Shown here: piece by piece, positions 1 to 6,959 of the stretch
Numbering within the stretch: position 1 is the first letter of the stretch
Layout of the letters: each line of letters opens with the position of its first letter
Assembly: GCA_045580815.1 (NCBI GenBank)
Contig: JAZNOL010000068.1
Location: 1-11,311 of the forward strand
Direction of reading: 5' to 3'
DNA length: 11,311 nt
DNA from: JAZNOL01 sp045580815
Lineage (GTDB): Bacteria > Bacillota > Clostridia > RUG12999
Translations under genes and position numbers: made by a program
The notes under the pieces: generated by a model
What the model was told of the DNA's origin: nothing
The model's input: the letters and a program-made list of their open reading frames with translations, nothing else
Database searches by the model: none

Positions 1-22
1 GTTAATCAAAACGAAATTTTTT

Positions 23-53
23 ACAGCACTCACTTTTGTGGGTGCTGTTTTTT
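23..53 (+). terminator. Rho-independent terminator of a plus-strand gene left of the window
   Basis: An 11-bp stem (ACAGCACTCAC at 23-33 with GTGGGTGCTGT at 38-48, one G-T wobble) closes a TTTT loop and is followed at once by a T run at 49-53. This is the classic intrinsic terminator layout when read on the plus strand. On the minus strand the hairpin is followed by an A run, so it should not terminate the leftward genes. It implies a plus-strand gene ending just before the window, convergent with the leftward SLH gene. Confidence 0.85.
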
Positions 54-152
54 GTATAACAAAAACCATGCAATAGTTGTGTGGTTCAAAAGTTGTTAAC
101 CGATGAGCATATTCAGGGTATTGTCAGAAGAAAATGACGGATGATATAGACT

Positions 153-264
153 TGTAGGGCACAGCCTTAAGGATGTGCCGCAAATGTATAATAACAGTTT
201 GTCGAAAACCACCAAGCCATACGGGATTGTACAAAACGGGCTGCCTGGGGCACCGACCCCTACA
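153..264. repeat. Putative palindromic intergenic element with inverted ends
   Basis: The left end TGTAGGG (153-159) is the inverse of CCCTACA at 258-264. Just inside the left end GGCACA (158-163) pairs with TGTGCC (174-179) around the self-complementary CCTTAAGG. The right part carries GGGGCACCGACCCC-type sequence. Inverted ends with internal hairpins and no coding content suggest a small dispersed non-coding repeat, but only one copy is in the window, so the repeat nature is inferred. Confidence 0.35.
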
Positions 265-360
265 TTTACAGATTAAATCAGTGTTTGCTCAAGGGAATGC
301 CTACAAAACAATAACCCTTTTATGGGTAGCAAGCAACAAATGCACGGTCGGCAGAACAAT

Positions 361-384
361 AAAAAGGCGCACTTGTGCGTTGCC
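361..384 (-). terminator. Possible minus-strand terminator hairpin
   Basis: Read on the minus strand this is GGCAACGCAC, an AA turn, GTGCGCC and then TTTTTATT. The core CGCAC/GTGCG stem is sound, but the outer GG/CC pairs need a three-base bulge. The T run in the correct place makes it a candidate end point for the SLH transcript, about 120 nt after its stop. The stem is modest, so the call is tentative. Confidence 0.35.
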
Positions 385-413
385 GGTAGCGTTAGGGCTA
401 TGCCCGAAAATGA

Positions 414-486
414 AATACCCCCCGTTCAGCGGTTGTTCTTAGGCGAATAATCCTTAAGACAAACTGCCGTTATACGGGGGAGTATT
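414..486 (-). terminator. Long imperfect hairpin just after the SLH gene, possible terminator
   Basis: The arms at 414-425 and 474-486 form 12 base pairs with a single bulged base at 481, including a run of five G-C pairs. Further pairing continues inward (CGG 430-432 with CCG 467-469, and CTTAGG 438-443 with CCTTAAG 452-458). It starts 22 nt after the SLH stop codon. On the minus strand the hairpin is followed by the T-rich but interrupted tract TCATTTTC. It may be a terminator, or a structured repeat that only blocks or protects the RNA end. Confidence 0.45.
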
Positions 487-507
487 TATTATGCGTTTTA
501 TAAAAAA

Positions 508-2061
508 TTACTTTGAAATCGCTTTAAAAAGTCGCACCATTGTGGCAATTGCCTGCTCACGGGTATAAAGTCCGTTAGGCAAAAACGTGTTTTCGCCAAC
601 GCCGTTCATAACACCGGCATACATACACCAATCTGCACCAATCCGTGCCCACTCGGCAATTTCCGCCTTATCGGCAAAGGTGTTTGCGTTTGCGTTATCG
701 GTGGATATATAAAGTGCGGCAATTTTTTCTAAAATTTTTGCCGCCTCCTGACGTGTGATGCTTCCACTGGGGTCAAACGTGCCGTCATCACGACCGTTTA
801 CAATGCCCAGTGCCGCCAGATTGTAAATTCCGTAGGGCAGATATTCCATATCGGAAAATCCGATTGCATCCTCTTTTTTTATTTCGTTTCCGTTTTCGTC
901 GTATTCTTTAGAAAAATTCTGTTTAACCTCACCGTTTCCGAGGATTTTTTCACGCAATCCAAAAAGCACGTCCGCCCCCTCAACCGAACGGGAATCGGTG
1001 CCGGAAGCTTCAATTCCTGCAAGAAGGAACGATGCAAGGGTGCAGAAATCTTCTCTTGTGATGGATGCAACATAGTTTTTTGTAAATTCATAGGGCAGAA
1101 TGTTCAGAGCCGCCGCTTCTTTAATCTCGCCGTCAGCCCAGTTTTTCGGCAAAGTAAGCACATCACCGTCAACATCAGCCGGAGGCTCAAGTGCCGGTTT
1201 TGCCGCAGACTTATATTTTAAATATTTTTCGTTAAGCTCGGTATAAAGGGCGTTTCTGGCATTGCCCACATAGGGCATATACCACACATAGTTGCCGTCA
1301 CCAAAACGTGAGTGCACCACGTTGCCGTAAAGGTAAATTGTGAATTTATCGCCGTTTTTTGCATAAATATTAACGTATCCGTTGCCGGTTGTCAGCACCG
1401 GGCAGATGCTTCTGTCCATGGAAAAACCTTTGTGAACATTGAAAATGCTGAGCGTATCCTCAAGAGTCATTTCTGCCGCAGAGCCGTCCTCGTAAACAAA
1501 AACGCCTTTTTCAATTTCGTTTTCGTCATAAAGACCGATTGCATCCTCAAATTTAAGCGACGGTGGCAGAAACTGCGGCGATTTTTCGCCGTTCTTCTGT
1601 GTTCCGCCGATATTTATGCTGATTTTGTTAGTGTATCTGTCCCACTTAAAGCTGCCGTAAAAAGCAAGCTCATCGCTCATGACAAGCAATTTGCCGTCGC
1701 CTGTTTCAAAGGCATTCATTTCTTTGTGTGAATCGTTGTTATATACAGAAATATCGGTTTTATATGCGTCAATATGACCCTCACGGGAAACCTCGGTTAT
1801 GCTTGTTTCGGGCAAGCGGCCAATGTAACAGCCGTCGTAAAAGGTTTGCGACACGTCAAAACCATAGTTTTTCAAATCATCGGCAAAAAGGTAGGTATAT
1901 CCGTTTGAAAGAGTGACAGACGGAATTGAGTATCCGTTTATAAGAACCTTGTCGGTTTCAATTGGCACATTGCGGCAAACAGCGTCACCGACAGGTGCGG
2001 CAAAACCGCAAAGCGTGCATAAAAAAACAATCAATAATGTAAAAATCAAAGTTTTTTTCAT
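508..2061 (-). CDS. Secreted protein with three C-terminal S-layer homology (SLH) repeats
   Basis: The 517-residue product starts with a Sec signal peptide (KK at 2-3, hydrophobic core about 4-19, likely cleavage near Ala21-Ala22). Residues about 37-151 resemble the copper-amine-oxidase-N-like 'stalk' domains of Clostridia surface proteins (pattern VLINGYSIPSVTL... then a repeat of short strands). Residues about 165-275 are unassigned. Three SLH repeats follow: about 307-350 (degenerate, with ITRED), 400-451 (FSDMEYLPYGIYNLAALGIV, then ITRQEAAKIL) and 461-514 (FADKAEIAEWARIGADWCMY, then YTREQAIATM). By family knowledge SLH repeats bind pyruvylated secondary wall polymer, so the protein should sit on the cell surface. 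No enzymatic domain is visible, so its role beyond anchoring is unknown. The ATG has AAAGGAGG 7-8 nt upstream. It stands alone, separated from the dCMP deaminase gene by a repeat-filled gap of 273 nt, and I found no convincing promoter there. Confidence 0.88.
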   Translation of the reverse strand: MKKTLIFTLLIVFLCTLCGFAAPVGDAVCRNVPIETDKVLINGYSIPSVTLSNGYTYLFADDLKNYGFDVSQTFYDGCYIGRLPETSITEVSREGHIDAYKTDISVYNNDSHKEMNAFETGDGKLLVMSDELAFYGSFKWDRYTNKISINIGGTQKNGEKSPQFLPPSLKFEDAIGLYDENEIEKGVFVYEDGSAAEMTLEDTLSIFNVHKGFSMDRSICPVLTTGNGYVNIYAKNGDKFTIYLYGNVVHSRFGDGNYVWYMPYVGNARNALYTELNEKYLKYKSAAKPALEPPADVDGDVLTLPKNWADGEIKEAAALNILPYEFTKNYVASITREDFCTLASFLLAGIEASGTDSRSVEGADVLFGLREKILGNGEVKQNFSKEYDENGNEIKKEDAIGFSDMEYLPYGIYNLAALGIVNGRDDGTFDPSGSITRQEAAKILEKIAALYISTDNANANTFADKAEIAEWARIGADWCMYAGVMNGVGENTFLPNGLYTREQAIATMVRLFKAISK

Positions 2062-2112
2062 GAAAATGCCTCCTTTATATTAGGCTTGGGATTCGTTGGT
2101 ACATTTTCTATT

Positions 2113-2305
2113 CCCTCCGTCAAAATCGTAGGTTTTGACGGCAAGGTTTTTTCCCTCTCAGTCACTTCGTGACAGCTTCTCGCTGCGACTCGGTCACGCA
2201 CGGCTCTGACAGTCCGGGGAATTGTCAGAGCCGTGCGCAGGCAAGCGGATGCGAAACGGAGAGGTTGTTAACGGAACGGTTACGAACCGTTCCCTACGGG
2301 GTTGT
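2113..2305. repeat. Composite palindromic intergenic repeat, copy 1
   Basis: Four perfect palindromes lie in a row: CCGTCAAAA/TTTTGACGG (2117-2125 with 2133-2141), GTCAC/GTGAC (2161-2165 with 2169-2173), a 15-bp stem (2197-2211 with 2223-2237, loop of 11 nt) and GGAACGGTT/AACCGTTCC (2273-2281 with 2285-2293), the last followed by CTACGGGG. The same modules recur in the same order and orientation at 8749-9041: CCCTCTCAGTCACTT is shared almost exactly, as are CGGGGAATTGTCAGAGCC and CGTTCCCTACGGGGTTGT. This region is the 3' side of the dCMP deaminase gene and the 5' side of the SLH gene. None of the hairpins has a good T run. Confidence 0.75.
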
Positions 2306-2334
2306 ACCATATACCCGGTTACTCGCATAAAAAA

Positions 2335-2823
2335 TCAATATCCTAAAATTGCACCCAGCGAATCGTCGTCTTCAATCCATTCATTTGTTTCAATAATCCG
2401 GTATGTATCTTTTGTGTCACGGATTATAACCTTTTTTATGCCGGCGTTTATAACAAGGCGTTTGCACATTGAGCAGGAGGTTGCACCCTCCACATATTCG
2501 CCCGAAAATGGGTCAACGCCTACAAGATAAATTGCAGAATCAAGCATATCACGGCGTGATGCGCTGATTATTGCGTTTGCCTCTGCGTGAACACTGCGGC
2601 ACAGCTCATAACGCTCGCCACGAGGGATTCCCAGCTTTTCACGGCGGCAAAAACCCACGTCGCTACAGTTTTTTCTGCCTCTGGGTGCACCGTTGTAGCC
2701 GGTGGCAATAATTTCATCATTTTTTACAATAATTGCACCGTATGCCTTACGCAGACAGGTGCTTCGCATAGCAACGGTCTGTGCTATGTCAAGATAATAA
2801 TTGTGTTTGTCAATTCGGCTCAT
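2335..2823 (-). CDS. Deoxycytidylate (dCMP) deaminase family protein
   Basis: The 162-residue protein has the size and zinc-site motifs of the dCMP deaminase/ComEB family, which convert dCMP to dUMP and so feed thymidylate synthesis in the cytoplasm. The HAE motif is at 79-81 (His79 zinc ligand, Glu81 proton shuttle) and the paired cysteines are Cys117 and Cys120 in TSCSMCKRLVINAGI. The usual proline before the first cysteine is serine here. Cys53, Cys59 and Cys75 in the central insertion fit the second, structural zinc site known in some family members. The conserved N-terminal SxCxRxxxGAxIV pattern reads as STCLRKAYGAIIV (21-33). The ATG is preceded by GGAGA at about 6 nt. It is the last gene of the five-gene run, 20 nt after the DUF2156 gene. 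The family is clear; the substrate (dCMP rather than a related cytidine compound) comes from family resemblance. Confidence 0.92.
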   Translation of the reverse strand: MSRIDKHNYYLDIAQTVAMRSTCLRKAYGAIIVKNDEIIATGYNGAPRGRKNCSDVGFCRREKLGIPRGERYELCRSVHAEANAIISASRRDMLDSAIYLVGVDPFSGEYVEGATSCSMCKRLVINAGIKKVIIRDTKDTYRIIETNEWIEDDDSLGAILGY

Positions 2824-2843
2824 AAAAAATCTCCGTTCTAAAA

Positions 2844-3719
2844 CTATTTTATAGGTTTTGCAATATATTTGGTATAAATAAATGCCGGATGGTATGACAT
2901 TTTAGCTTTTCTGAGTCCTTCATTGCCCATATCCTCTTCACGGTTTACATAAGCACAATCAGAAAACTCATTTTTCAAAAACATCTGATTTATTGCGGCA
3001 TACGCACCGTCAAAAGATGTATCTGCTTTTTCCACCTGAACAAGTGCTGTGCCGTGCAATCTCTCACCCACAGAAACAGCAACAATCTGCCCATCAACTG
3101 TAAGGCACGCACCAACAACTCCAAGCTCATTATAGTTATCAAAAAGTGCATTCATTGCTGTTATTTCGTGATCAGGCTCAGGGTTGCGTTCCAGTGTTAT
3201 TCTGTTTACAAATTCGGCACATTGTTTAATGTTTGCTGTGTCAATTTTATTGTATTTCCAGTTATACGAAGACACAAATTTATTAAGATGATTACGCTTT
3301 GAATGATATTTTTTTCCCGACAAAGCAATTAAATCGGCAGTATTATACACATAATCGCCCATGGCACGTTTTTCTTCAAACTCAAACATTCCGGGCACCA
3401 TAGCTTCAAGCATTGATTTTGTTTTTTCGGTAAGACCTCGGATAAAATAGCTGTCATACCGAGATAAAAAGAAATCGTGCAAAAGCATAAGCGTGTCTTT
3501 TACATCGCCATCACCGAGCGGAAATGTATGAAACGGCACAGATATACTTTTGCCCGATATAACGGTTAATGTATTCTTATAATGCAGATATTGGGATTGG
3601 AAATAATCTTTCCATAAAAATGTTGTTGTAAAGCTTGATTCGGAATCAGTTTGCCCCAGTATTGAGGCATACTGCCGAAACAAAGCTTTATCATCAACAG
3701 TTAATTTTTTAAAATTCAA
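2844..3719 (-). CDS. DUF2156 protein (phosphatidylglycerol lysyltransferase C-terminal-like, GNAT-type fold)
   Basis: The 291-residue soluble protein has no signal peptide or membrane segment. Residues about 121-148 (DYVYNTADLIALSGKKYHSK, then RNHLNKF) and 258-279 (YVNREEDMGNEGLRKAKMSY, then HP) are the two hallmark blocks of DUF2156, the domain related to the catalytic part of MprF-type aminoacyl-phosphatidylglycerol synthases and to Fem-like aminoacyl transferases. The fold is expected to be a double GNAT. By family analogy it may move an acyl or aminoacyl group from a carrier such as a charged tRNA or acyl-CoA, but the stand-alone bacterial members have no agreed substrate, so I leave the function open. 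The start is TTG, chosen because GGAGGAA lies 8 nt upstream and no ATG fits better. It begins 5 nt after the phosphatase stop, so translation is probably coupled. Confidence 0.82.
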   Translation of the reverse strand: MNFKKLTVDDKALFRQYASILGQTDSESSFTTTFLWKDYFQSQYLHYKNTLTVISGKSISVPFHTFPLGDGDVKDTLMLLHDFFLSRYDSYFIRGLTEKTKSMLEAMVPGMFEFEEKRAMGDYVYNTADLIALSGKKYHSKRNHLNKFVSSYNWKYNKIDTANIKQCAEFVNRITLERNPEPDHEITAMNALFDNYNELGVVGACLTVDGQIVAVSVGERLHGTALVQVEKADTSFDGAYAAINQMFLKNEFSDCAYVNREEDMGNEGLRKAKMSYHPAFIYTKYIAKPIK

Positions 3720-3724
3720 AACAG

Positions 3725-4450
3725 TTATTCCTCCTCGTCCTCTTTTGGCGGTGCACTAAGCAGTATAGCAGAATTTTCATTGATTTTATCAATATATTTC
3801 TGTCCAAGCTGTGACGAAATTATTCGGCAAGCAACGTCCATAAGAGAAGAACGGGAAACTGTATTGTGCGCATCGGAGCCCAAAACGTGGAACATATCAT
3901 TTTCGAGCATATCCAGCATAATTCCTCTGCTTTGAGCAGACATAAACGCAGAAGCTGACATCTGGACATAAACATCCATATCAAGCAATCTGCCAATGCT
4001 TTCCAGCCGGTCTTCCGAGAGATATCTTTCAAGATGGGCAAGCAGCACTTTGTATCCCTTATGAATTAAAATTTCAATATTTTCAAAATGCGGAGTATGC
4101 CATTTTGACATCGGCATTTCCAGAAGAATTGTTTTTGTGCCCTCAATACAAAGTGAATCAAGGTCATCAATAAGCAATAAATCCATATTATTTCGCACTT
4201 CAAATCCCAGCTTAATAATCGGTGGGGTAAAGTTTGCAGCCGCTGCTGCGGCTTTAAACTCCTCGTACGCCGCGGCACGTTTTGCTACTGCGGCGTATAA
4301 GGGTGAATTTCTGATTGAAAAGTGTGGTGTGGCAACAAGTATGTCTACACCTTGTGTTTTACTTATATTGACCATTTGAACTGATATATCAGCGTTTTGT
4401 GCCCCATCGTCAATGGCCGGAAGAAAGTGACTGTGAAAATCGACAATCAT
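3725..4450 (-). CDS. PHP-family protein tyrosine phosphatase of the CpsB/YwqE type
   Basis: This 241-residue cytoplasmic enzyme has the full metal-site signature of the low-GC Gram-positive PHP tyrosine phosphatases, which remove phosphate from BY-kinase tyrosine clusters. Visible motifs are DFHSHFLPAIDDG (4-16, with His6, His8, Asp14 and Asp15), TPH (41-43), GFEV (Glu84), LLEMP (109-113), LAHLERY (137-143, with His139, Glu141 and Arg142) and GSDAHN (191-196, with Asp193 and His195). Length is as expected for the family (about 240-255). The C-terminus ends in an acidic KEDEEE stretch. The ATG has AAAGGAA upstream at a normal distance. It lies 26 nt after the BY-kinase gene, the standard partner arrangement, so its substrate is very probably that kinase's tyrosine-rich segment. 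Confidence 0.94.
   Translation of the reverse strand: MIVDFHSHFLPAIDDGAQNADISVQMVNISKTQGVDILVATPHFSIRNSPLYAAVAKRAAAYEEFKAAAAAANFTPPIIKLGFEVRNNMDLLLIDDLDSLCIEGTKTILLEMPMSKWHTPHFENIEILIHKGYKVLLAHLERYLSEDRLESIGRLLDMDVYVQMSASAFMSAQSRGIMLDMLENDMFHVLGSDAHNTVSRSSLMDVACRIISSQLGQKYIDKINENSAILLSAPPKEDEEE
3728..3734 (-). promoter_or_regulatory. Shine-Dalgarno site that decides the TTG start of the DUF2156 gene
   Basis: On the minus strand the sequence GGAGGAA lies 8 nt before TTG at 3719-3717. It is embedded in the last codons of the upstream phosphatase gene, which encode its acidic DEEE end. The same bases therefore serve as coding sequence and as ribosome binding site. Confidence 0.7.
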
Positions 4451-4476
4451 TTAACCATTCCTTTAGTTTTTGCGAA

Positions 4477-6195
4477 TTATTTTTTATTTTTTTGTTCCGG
4501 AGTAGCCGGTGAATTTGTTTTTTCGGCAGGAGCATTCTTTTTCATGATAGACTCAAGCTTGCTTTGATTTTTTGATTTTTTCTCAGAAACACGCTCTGCC
4601 TGTTTTGCTTCTTCAGCACGAAATCTCTGTTCGCGGTTTTCTTCAGCAATTTCTTCAGCAGCATAGCTGTCAATATAACGGTCAACAGGCGAAACTGCCT
4701 CTGAATAGCCGTGGTATCTTGCTGCATAGTAATAGCCATAGCCGTTTCCGTATTTATACTTGTAAGCATAGCCCGTACCGATGTTGAACACACGCACGTC
4801 ATTGAGAATTGCACCAATGATGTTTGCACCGGATTTTTTAAGACCTTCAATTGTGTCAGAAATAATTTTAAGACGTGCAAAGTGCTGTTTAATAACCATA
4901 ACAAGACCGTCGGCATATTTAACAATAACAGATGTATCGGCAATGATATGAGCCGGCGCCGTATCGATGATGATGTAGTCATAAGCTGTTTTATCAAGCT
5001 CACGGAAGAACATTTCAAGACGAAGTGACGACAACAGCTTTGATGTGTGACGTACGGGACGTGAACACGGAATAATATCAAAACCGTAGGGGGTTGTGTA
5101 AACGTTGTCTTCTATGGGTGCACCTTTAATAACCGCTTCTGTACCGCCAAGATGTTTTATGTCAACAGAAAGCTGACGTGCAACGTTAGGCTTTTTCATA
5201 TCCAAATCAATAAGCAGAACTCTGTAACCCATGTCGGCAAGAACAGTTGTTGTATTAATAGCATTTGTGGTTTTACCTTCACCGGCAACCGAGCTGGTGA
5301 AAATAAGACGGTAGGGCTTTTTACCAAGTGCATTGTTACGCAGTACCGCACCCATCATGAAGTAAGACTCTGCAAAACCTGAGTTTGCCTGGTTTGTAAA
5401 CAGGAACGATTTTTCTCTGTCGCCTCTGCTTGATGCGTGAGGAATTTCACCAAATACGTTGATACCGGTTTTGGTTTCAATGTCTTCGGTATTTTTAACT
5501 TTCATAGTGATAAAGTTAAACAAAATAACAAAGAATGATGACAGCACAAAACCTGCAACAAACATGATAATAACGGTAGAAACCGTTTTGCTGGGTTCTG
5601 GTTTTTCGGGAAGCTGAGCATAGTCAAGCACGTTGACACTACCAATTTCCATAACGTCTGCCATAAGCTGAGGAGCAATCTCCATAGCCGCATTTGCGAT
5701 ATTTTTTGCTGTATAAGCGTCACGGTATTTTGCTTTAACGTATATTACCGAAACATCATCCGGTGCTGTAATTGACAAAGCACCTCGTATAGTTTCTGCA
5801 CTAAGGCTTATGTCAAGCTTATTTGCAATGTAGGTACCTACACGGTCACTCGTAAGAATTTCCGTATACGTAGGCATAAGAGTACGTGTTGTCTGAATTT
5901 GGCTAACGTTGATAACCTGTTCATCGGTCAGAATTGTTGACGATTTTGAGTTAACAACCATGGATGCACTCGCTGTATAAGTAGGAGAATATGTTGCACA
6001 TCCAAAAAGGTAACCTAAAATTGAAAACACCAGTGTTACCGTAATGATAACACCTTTCCATTTCATAAGCCAGAATACAATATCTGAAAATTCTATAGCA
6101 AAAAACAGGTTTTTTGTTTTGCTATTTGCTGTTGCTTTATTTTCGGAGGTTTCGCCGTTAGCCAGCGGCTGAAAAAACTTACTATTATTTTCCAT
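4477..6195 (-). CDS. Wzz/BY-kinase fusion: polysaccharide chain-length and tyrosine-kinase protein
   Basis: The 572-residue protein joins a membrane Wzz domain to a P-loop tyrosine autokinase. A 45-residue cytoplasmic lead precedes TM1 (about 48-66). The extracellular part (about 67-204) ends in the proline-rich QLPEKPEPSKT before TM2 (about 205-228). The kinase has Walker A AGEGKTT (304-310), Walker A' VLLIDLDMKKP (326-336) and Walker B YIIIDTAP (407-414). Twelve tyrosines lie between 476 and 511. Many low-GC Gram-positives split these domains into two genes (CpsC and CpsD); here they are fused, as in Wzc. Two oddities: the EX2RX2R oligomerisation motif expected near Glu276 reads ESYFMMG with both arginines gone, and a Lys/Glu-rich tail of about 60 residues (512-572) follows the tyrosine cluster, which normally ends the protein. 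By family it would control capsule or exopolysaccharide assembly, but no biosynthetic genes are nearby. The ATG has GAGGAGGT 8 nt upstream, and the gene starts 16 nt after the lipoprotein stop. Confidence 0.93.
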   Translation of the reverse strand: MENNSKFFQPLANGETSENKATANSKTKNLFFAIEFSDIVFWLMKWKGVIITVTLVFSILGYLFGCATYSPTYTASASMVVNSKSSTILTDEQVINVSQIQTTRTLMPTYTEILTSDRVGTYIANKLDISLSAETIRGALSITAPDDVSVIYVKAKYRDAYTAKNIANAAMEIAPQLMADVMEIGSVNVLDYAQLPEKPEPSKTVSTVIIMFVAGFVLSSFFVILFNFITMKVKNTEDIETKTGINVFGEIPHASSRGDREKSFLFTNQANSGFAESYFMMGAVLRNNALGKKPYRLIFTSSVAGEGKTTNAINTTTVLADMGYRVLLIDLDMKKPNVARQLSVDIKHLGGTEAVIKGAPIEDNVYTTPYGFDIIPCSRPVRHTSKLLSSLRLEMFFRELDKTAYDYIIIDTAPAHIIADTSVIVKYADGLVMVIKQHFARLKIISDTIEGLKKSGANIIGAILNDVRVFNIGTGYAYKYKYGNGYGYYYAARYHGYSEAVSPVDRYIDSYAAEEIAEENREQRFRAEEAKQAERVSEKKSKNQSKLESIMKKNAPAEKTNSPATPEQKNKK

Positions 6196-6211
6196 TATTC
6201 ACTACCTCCTC

Positions 6212-6898
6212 TTAAATTTTTAAAGTGTAAACAACACTGCAATCTGACGGTGAATTAAAATGCACTTTAATGTCATATGCTCTGTCTATCCACTGTGCTT
6301 CAAGTGTAAGTGCACCTTTTTCAAAGTTCGTTGTAAGCTCATCTATAATTTCCTGAGTATTCATTGATTGCTGCATCTCGCTTATGGCAACAACACTGCT
6401 TCCTGCCTTGTAAAGCTCAATGGTGCATTCGCCGTAATGTTGTGAAAGAGCACTCATTACCGAAAGATAGTCGCCAAATGTATTGGAAGATCCATAGTTT
6501 TTAATCGCATATGACGCAACATAAAGCTCGGTTGGATTTTCTTTATCAGATTTTTTAGTCTGGAATTTGAATTCACAGTTTGATGATTTTATCCAGTTGC
6601 CGAGGGTATCGCTGGCTGAACACTGAGGATAATAAACAAGCGCATTGTTTTCTTGTGAAATAAGTGTACGTGATTCAACCTGAAGTACGTCATTTTTTGT
6701 AACCGAAAGGTCGGTTATGTACGACGGTAACATAATATCTGTATACTTTCCGCTTGCAATATCTTCTTTAGCCACAGCGTTTGATTCCTCATACAAAACT
6801 ACGGTATCTATTGAAGAAACCGAAAAATACTTTGATAATGAACATCCCGAAAAGAGCATGGAACACAGCAAAATCGGAATAATAGCTTTTTTATTCAT
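6212..6898 (-). CDS. Lipoprotein of unknown family
   Basis: I do not recognise a family for this 228-residue protein. It begins with a lipoprotein signal peptide: KK at 3-4, a short hydrophobic core, and the lipobox LFSGC with Cys19 as the likely lipidated residue, so it should be anchored on the outer face of the membrane. The mature part is mixed alpha/beta in character, with no transmembrane segment and four further cysteines (93, 108, 158, 220) that could form disulfides outside the cell. Residues about 122-200 (ELYVASYAIKNYG through the MQQSMNTQEIIDEL helix) look like a compact domain. It is the first gene of the five-gene operon and precedes the BY-kinase by 16 nt, so a role with the extracellular Wzz part is plausible but unproven. 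The ATG has AAAGGAG 7 nt upstream. Confidence 0.85.
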   Translation of the reverse strand: MNKKAIIPILLCSMLFSGCSLSKYFSVSSIDTVVLYEESNAVAKEDIASGKYTDIMLPSYITDLSVTKNDVLQVESRTLISQENNALVYYPQCSASDTLGNWIKSSNCEFKFQTKKSDKENPTELYVASYAIKNYGSSNTFGDYLSVMSALSQHYGECTIELYKAGSSVVAISEMQQSMNTQEIIDELTTNFEKGALTLEAQWIDRAYDIKVHFNSPSDCSVVYTLKI

Positions 6899-6933
6899 AA
6901 ACTTACTCCTTTATAAAAGTATTAGCATACAAA

Positions 6934-6950
6934 CATGTAATTTACACATG
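6934..6950 (-). promoter_or_regulatory. Palindrome downstream of the operon promoter, possible operator
   Basis: TGTAATTTACA at 6936-6946 is a perfect palindrome about its central base, flanked by CATG-type ends that allow the alternative pairing CATGT/ACATG. It starts about 7 nt after the expected transcription start (about 6953), inside the leader of the lipoprotein gene. The position suits a repressor site, but the sequence is A/T-rich and a palindrome of this size can arise by chance. Confidence 0.3.
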
Positions 6951-6959
6951 ATTATTTTT

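Larger units (their letters stand above)
54..507. other. Convergent intergenic region without a supported gene
   Basis: This stretch lies between the plus-strand terminator at 23-53 and the 3' end of the SLH gene. The longest open frame (173-442, plus) has no recognisable domain, no ribosome binding site, and an odd composition running through hairpin-forming repeats, so I do not call it a gene. What it holds is a repeat-like element with inverted ends (153-264) and two hairpins that could end minus-strand transcription (361-384 and 414-486). No tRNA or known RNA gene was recognised. Confidence 0.6.

Noticed and set aside
173..442. Plus-strand open frame of 89 codons
   Set aside because: It runs through hairpin-forming, repeat-like intergenic sequence, lacks a ribosome binding site, and its translation has no recognisable domain.
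2062..2141. Sigma-A promoter for the SLH gene using TTGACG inside the repeat hairpin
   Set aside because: A -35-like TTGACG is present, but no acceptable -10 lies 16-18 nt downstream; the only TAATAT is too close to the ribosome binding site.
2113..2305. Riboswitch or T-box leader before the SLH gene
   Set aside because: The hairpins belong to a dispersed repeat that also occurs near unrelated genes, and no conserved riboswitch core was recognised.
2222..2530. Plus-strand open frame of 102 codons
   Set aside because: It starts in the composite repeat and continues antisense to the well-supported dCMP deaminase gene.
2335..2823. Loss of activity in the dCMP deaminase because the PCxxC proline is serine
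   Set aside because: The zinc ligands and the catalytic Glu are intact, and I believe that a serine at this place also occurs in clostridial relatives, so it is not evidence of a defect.
4542..5081. Second minus-strand frame of 179 codons inside the kinase gene
   Set aside because: It overlaps the kinase Walker B and tyrosine cluster in another frame and has no motifs of its own.
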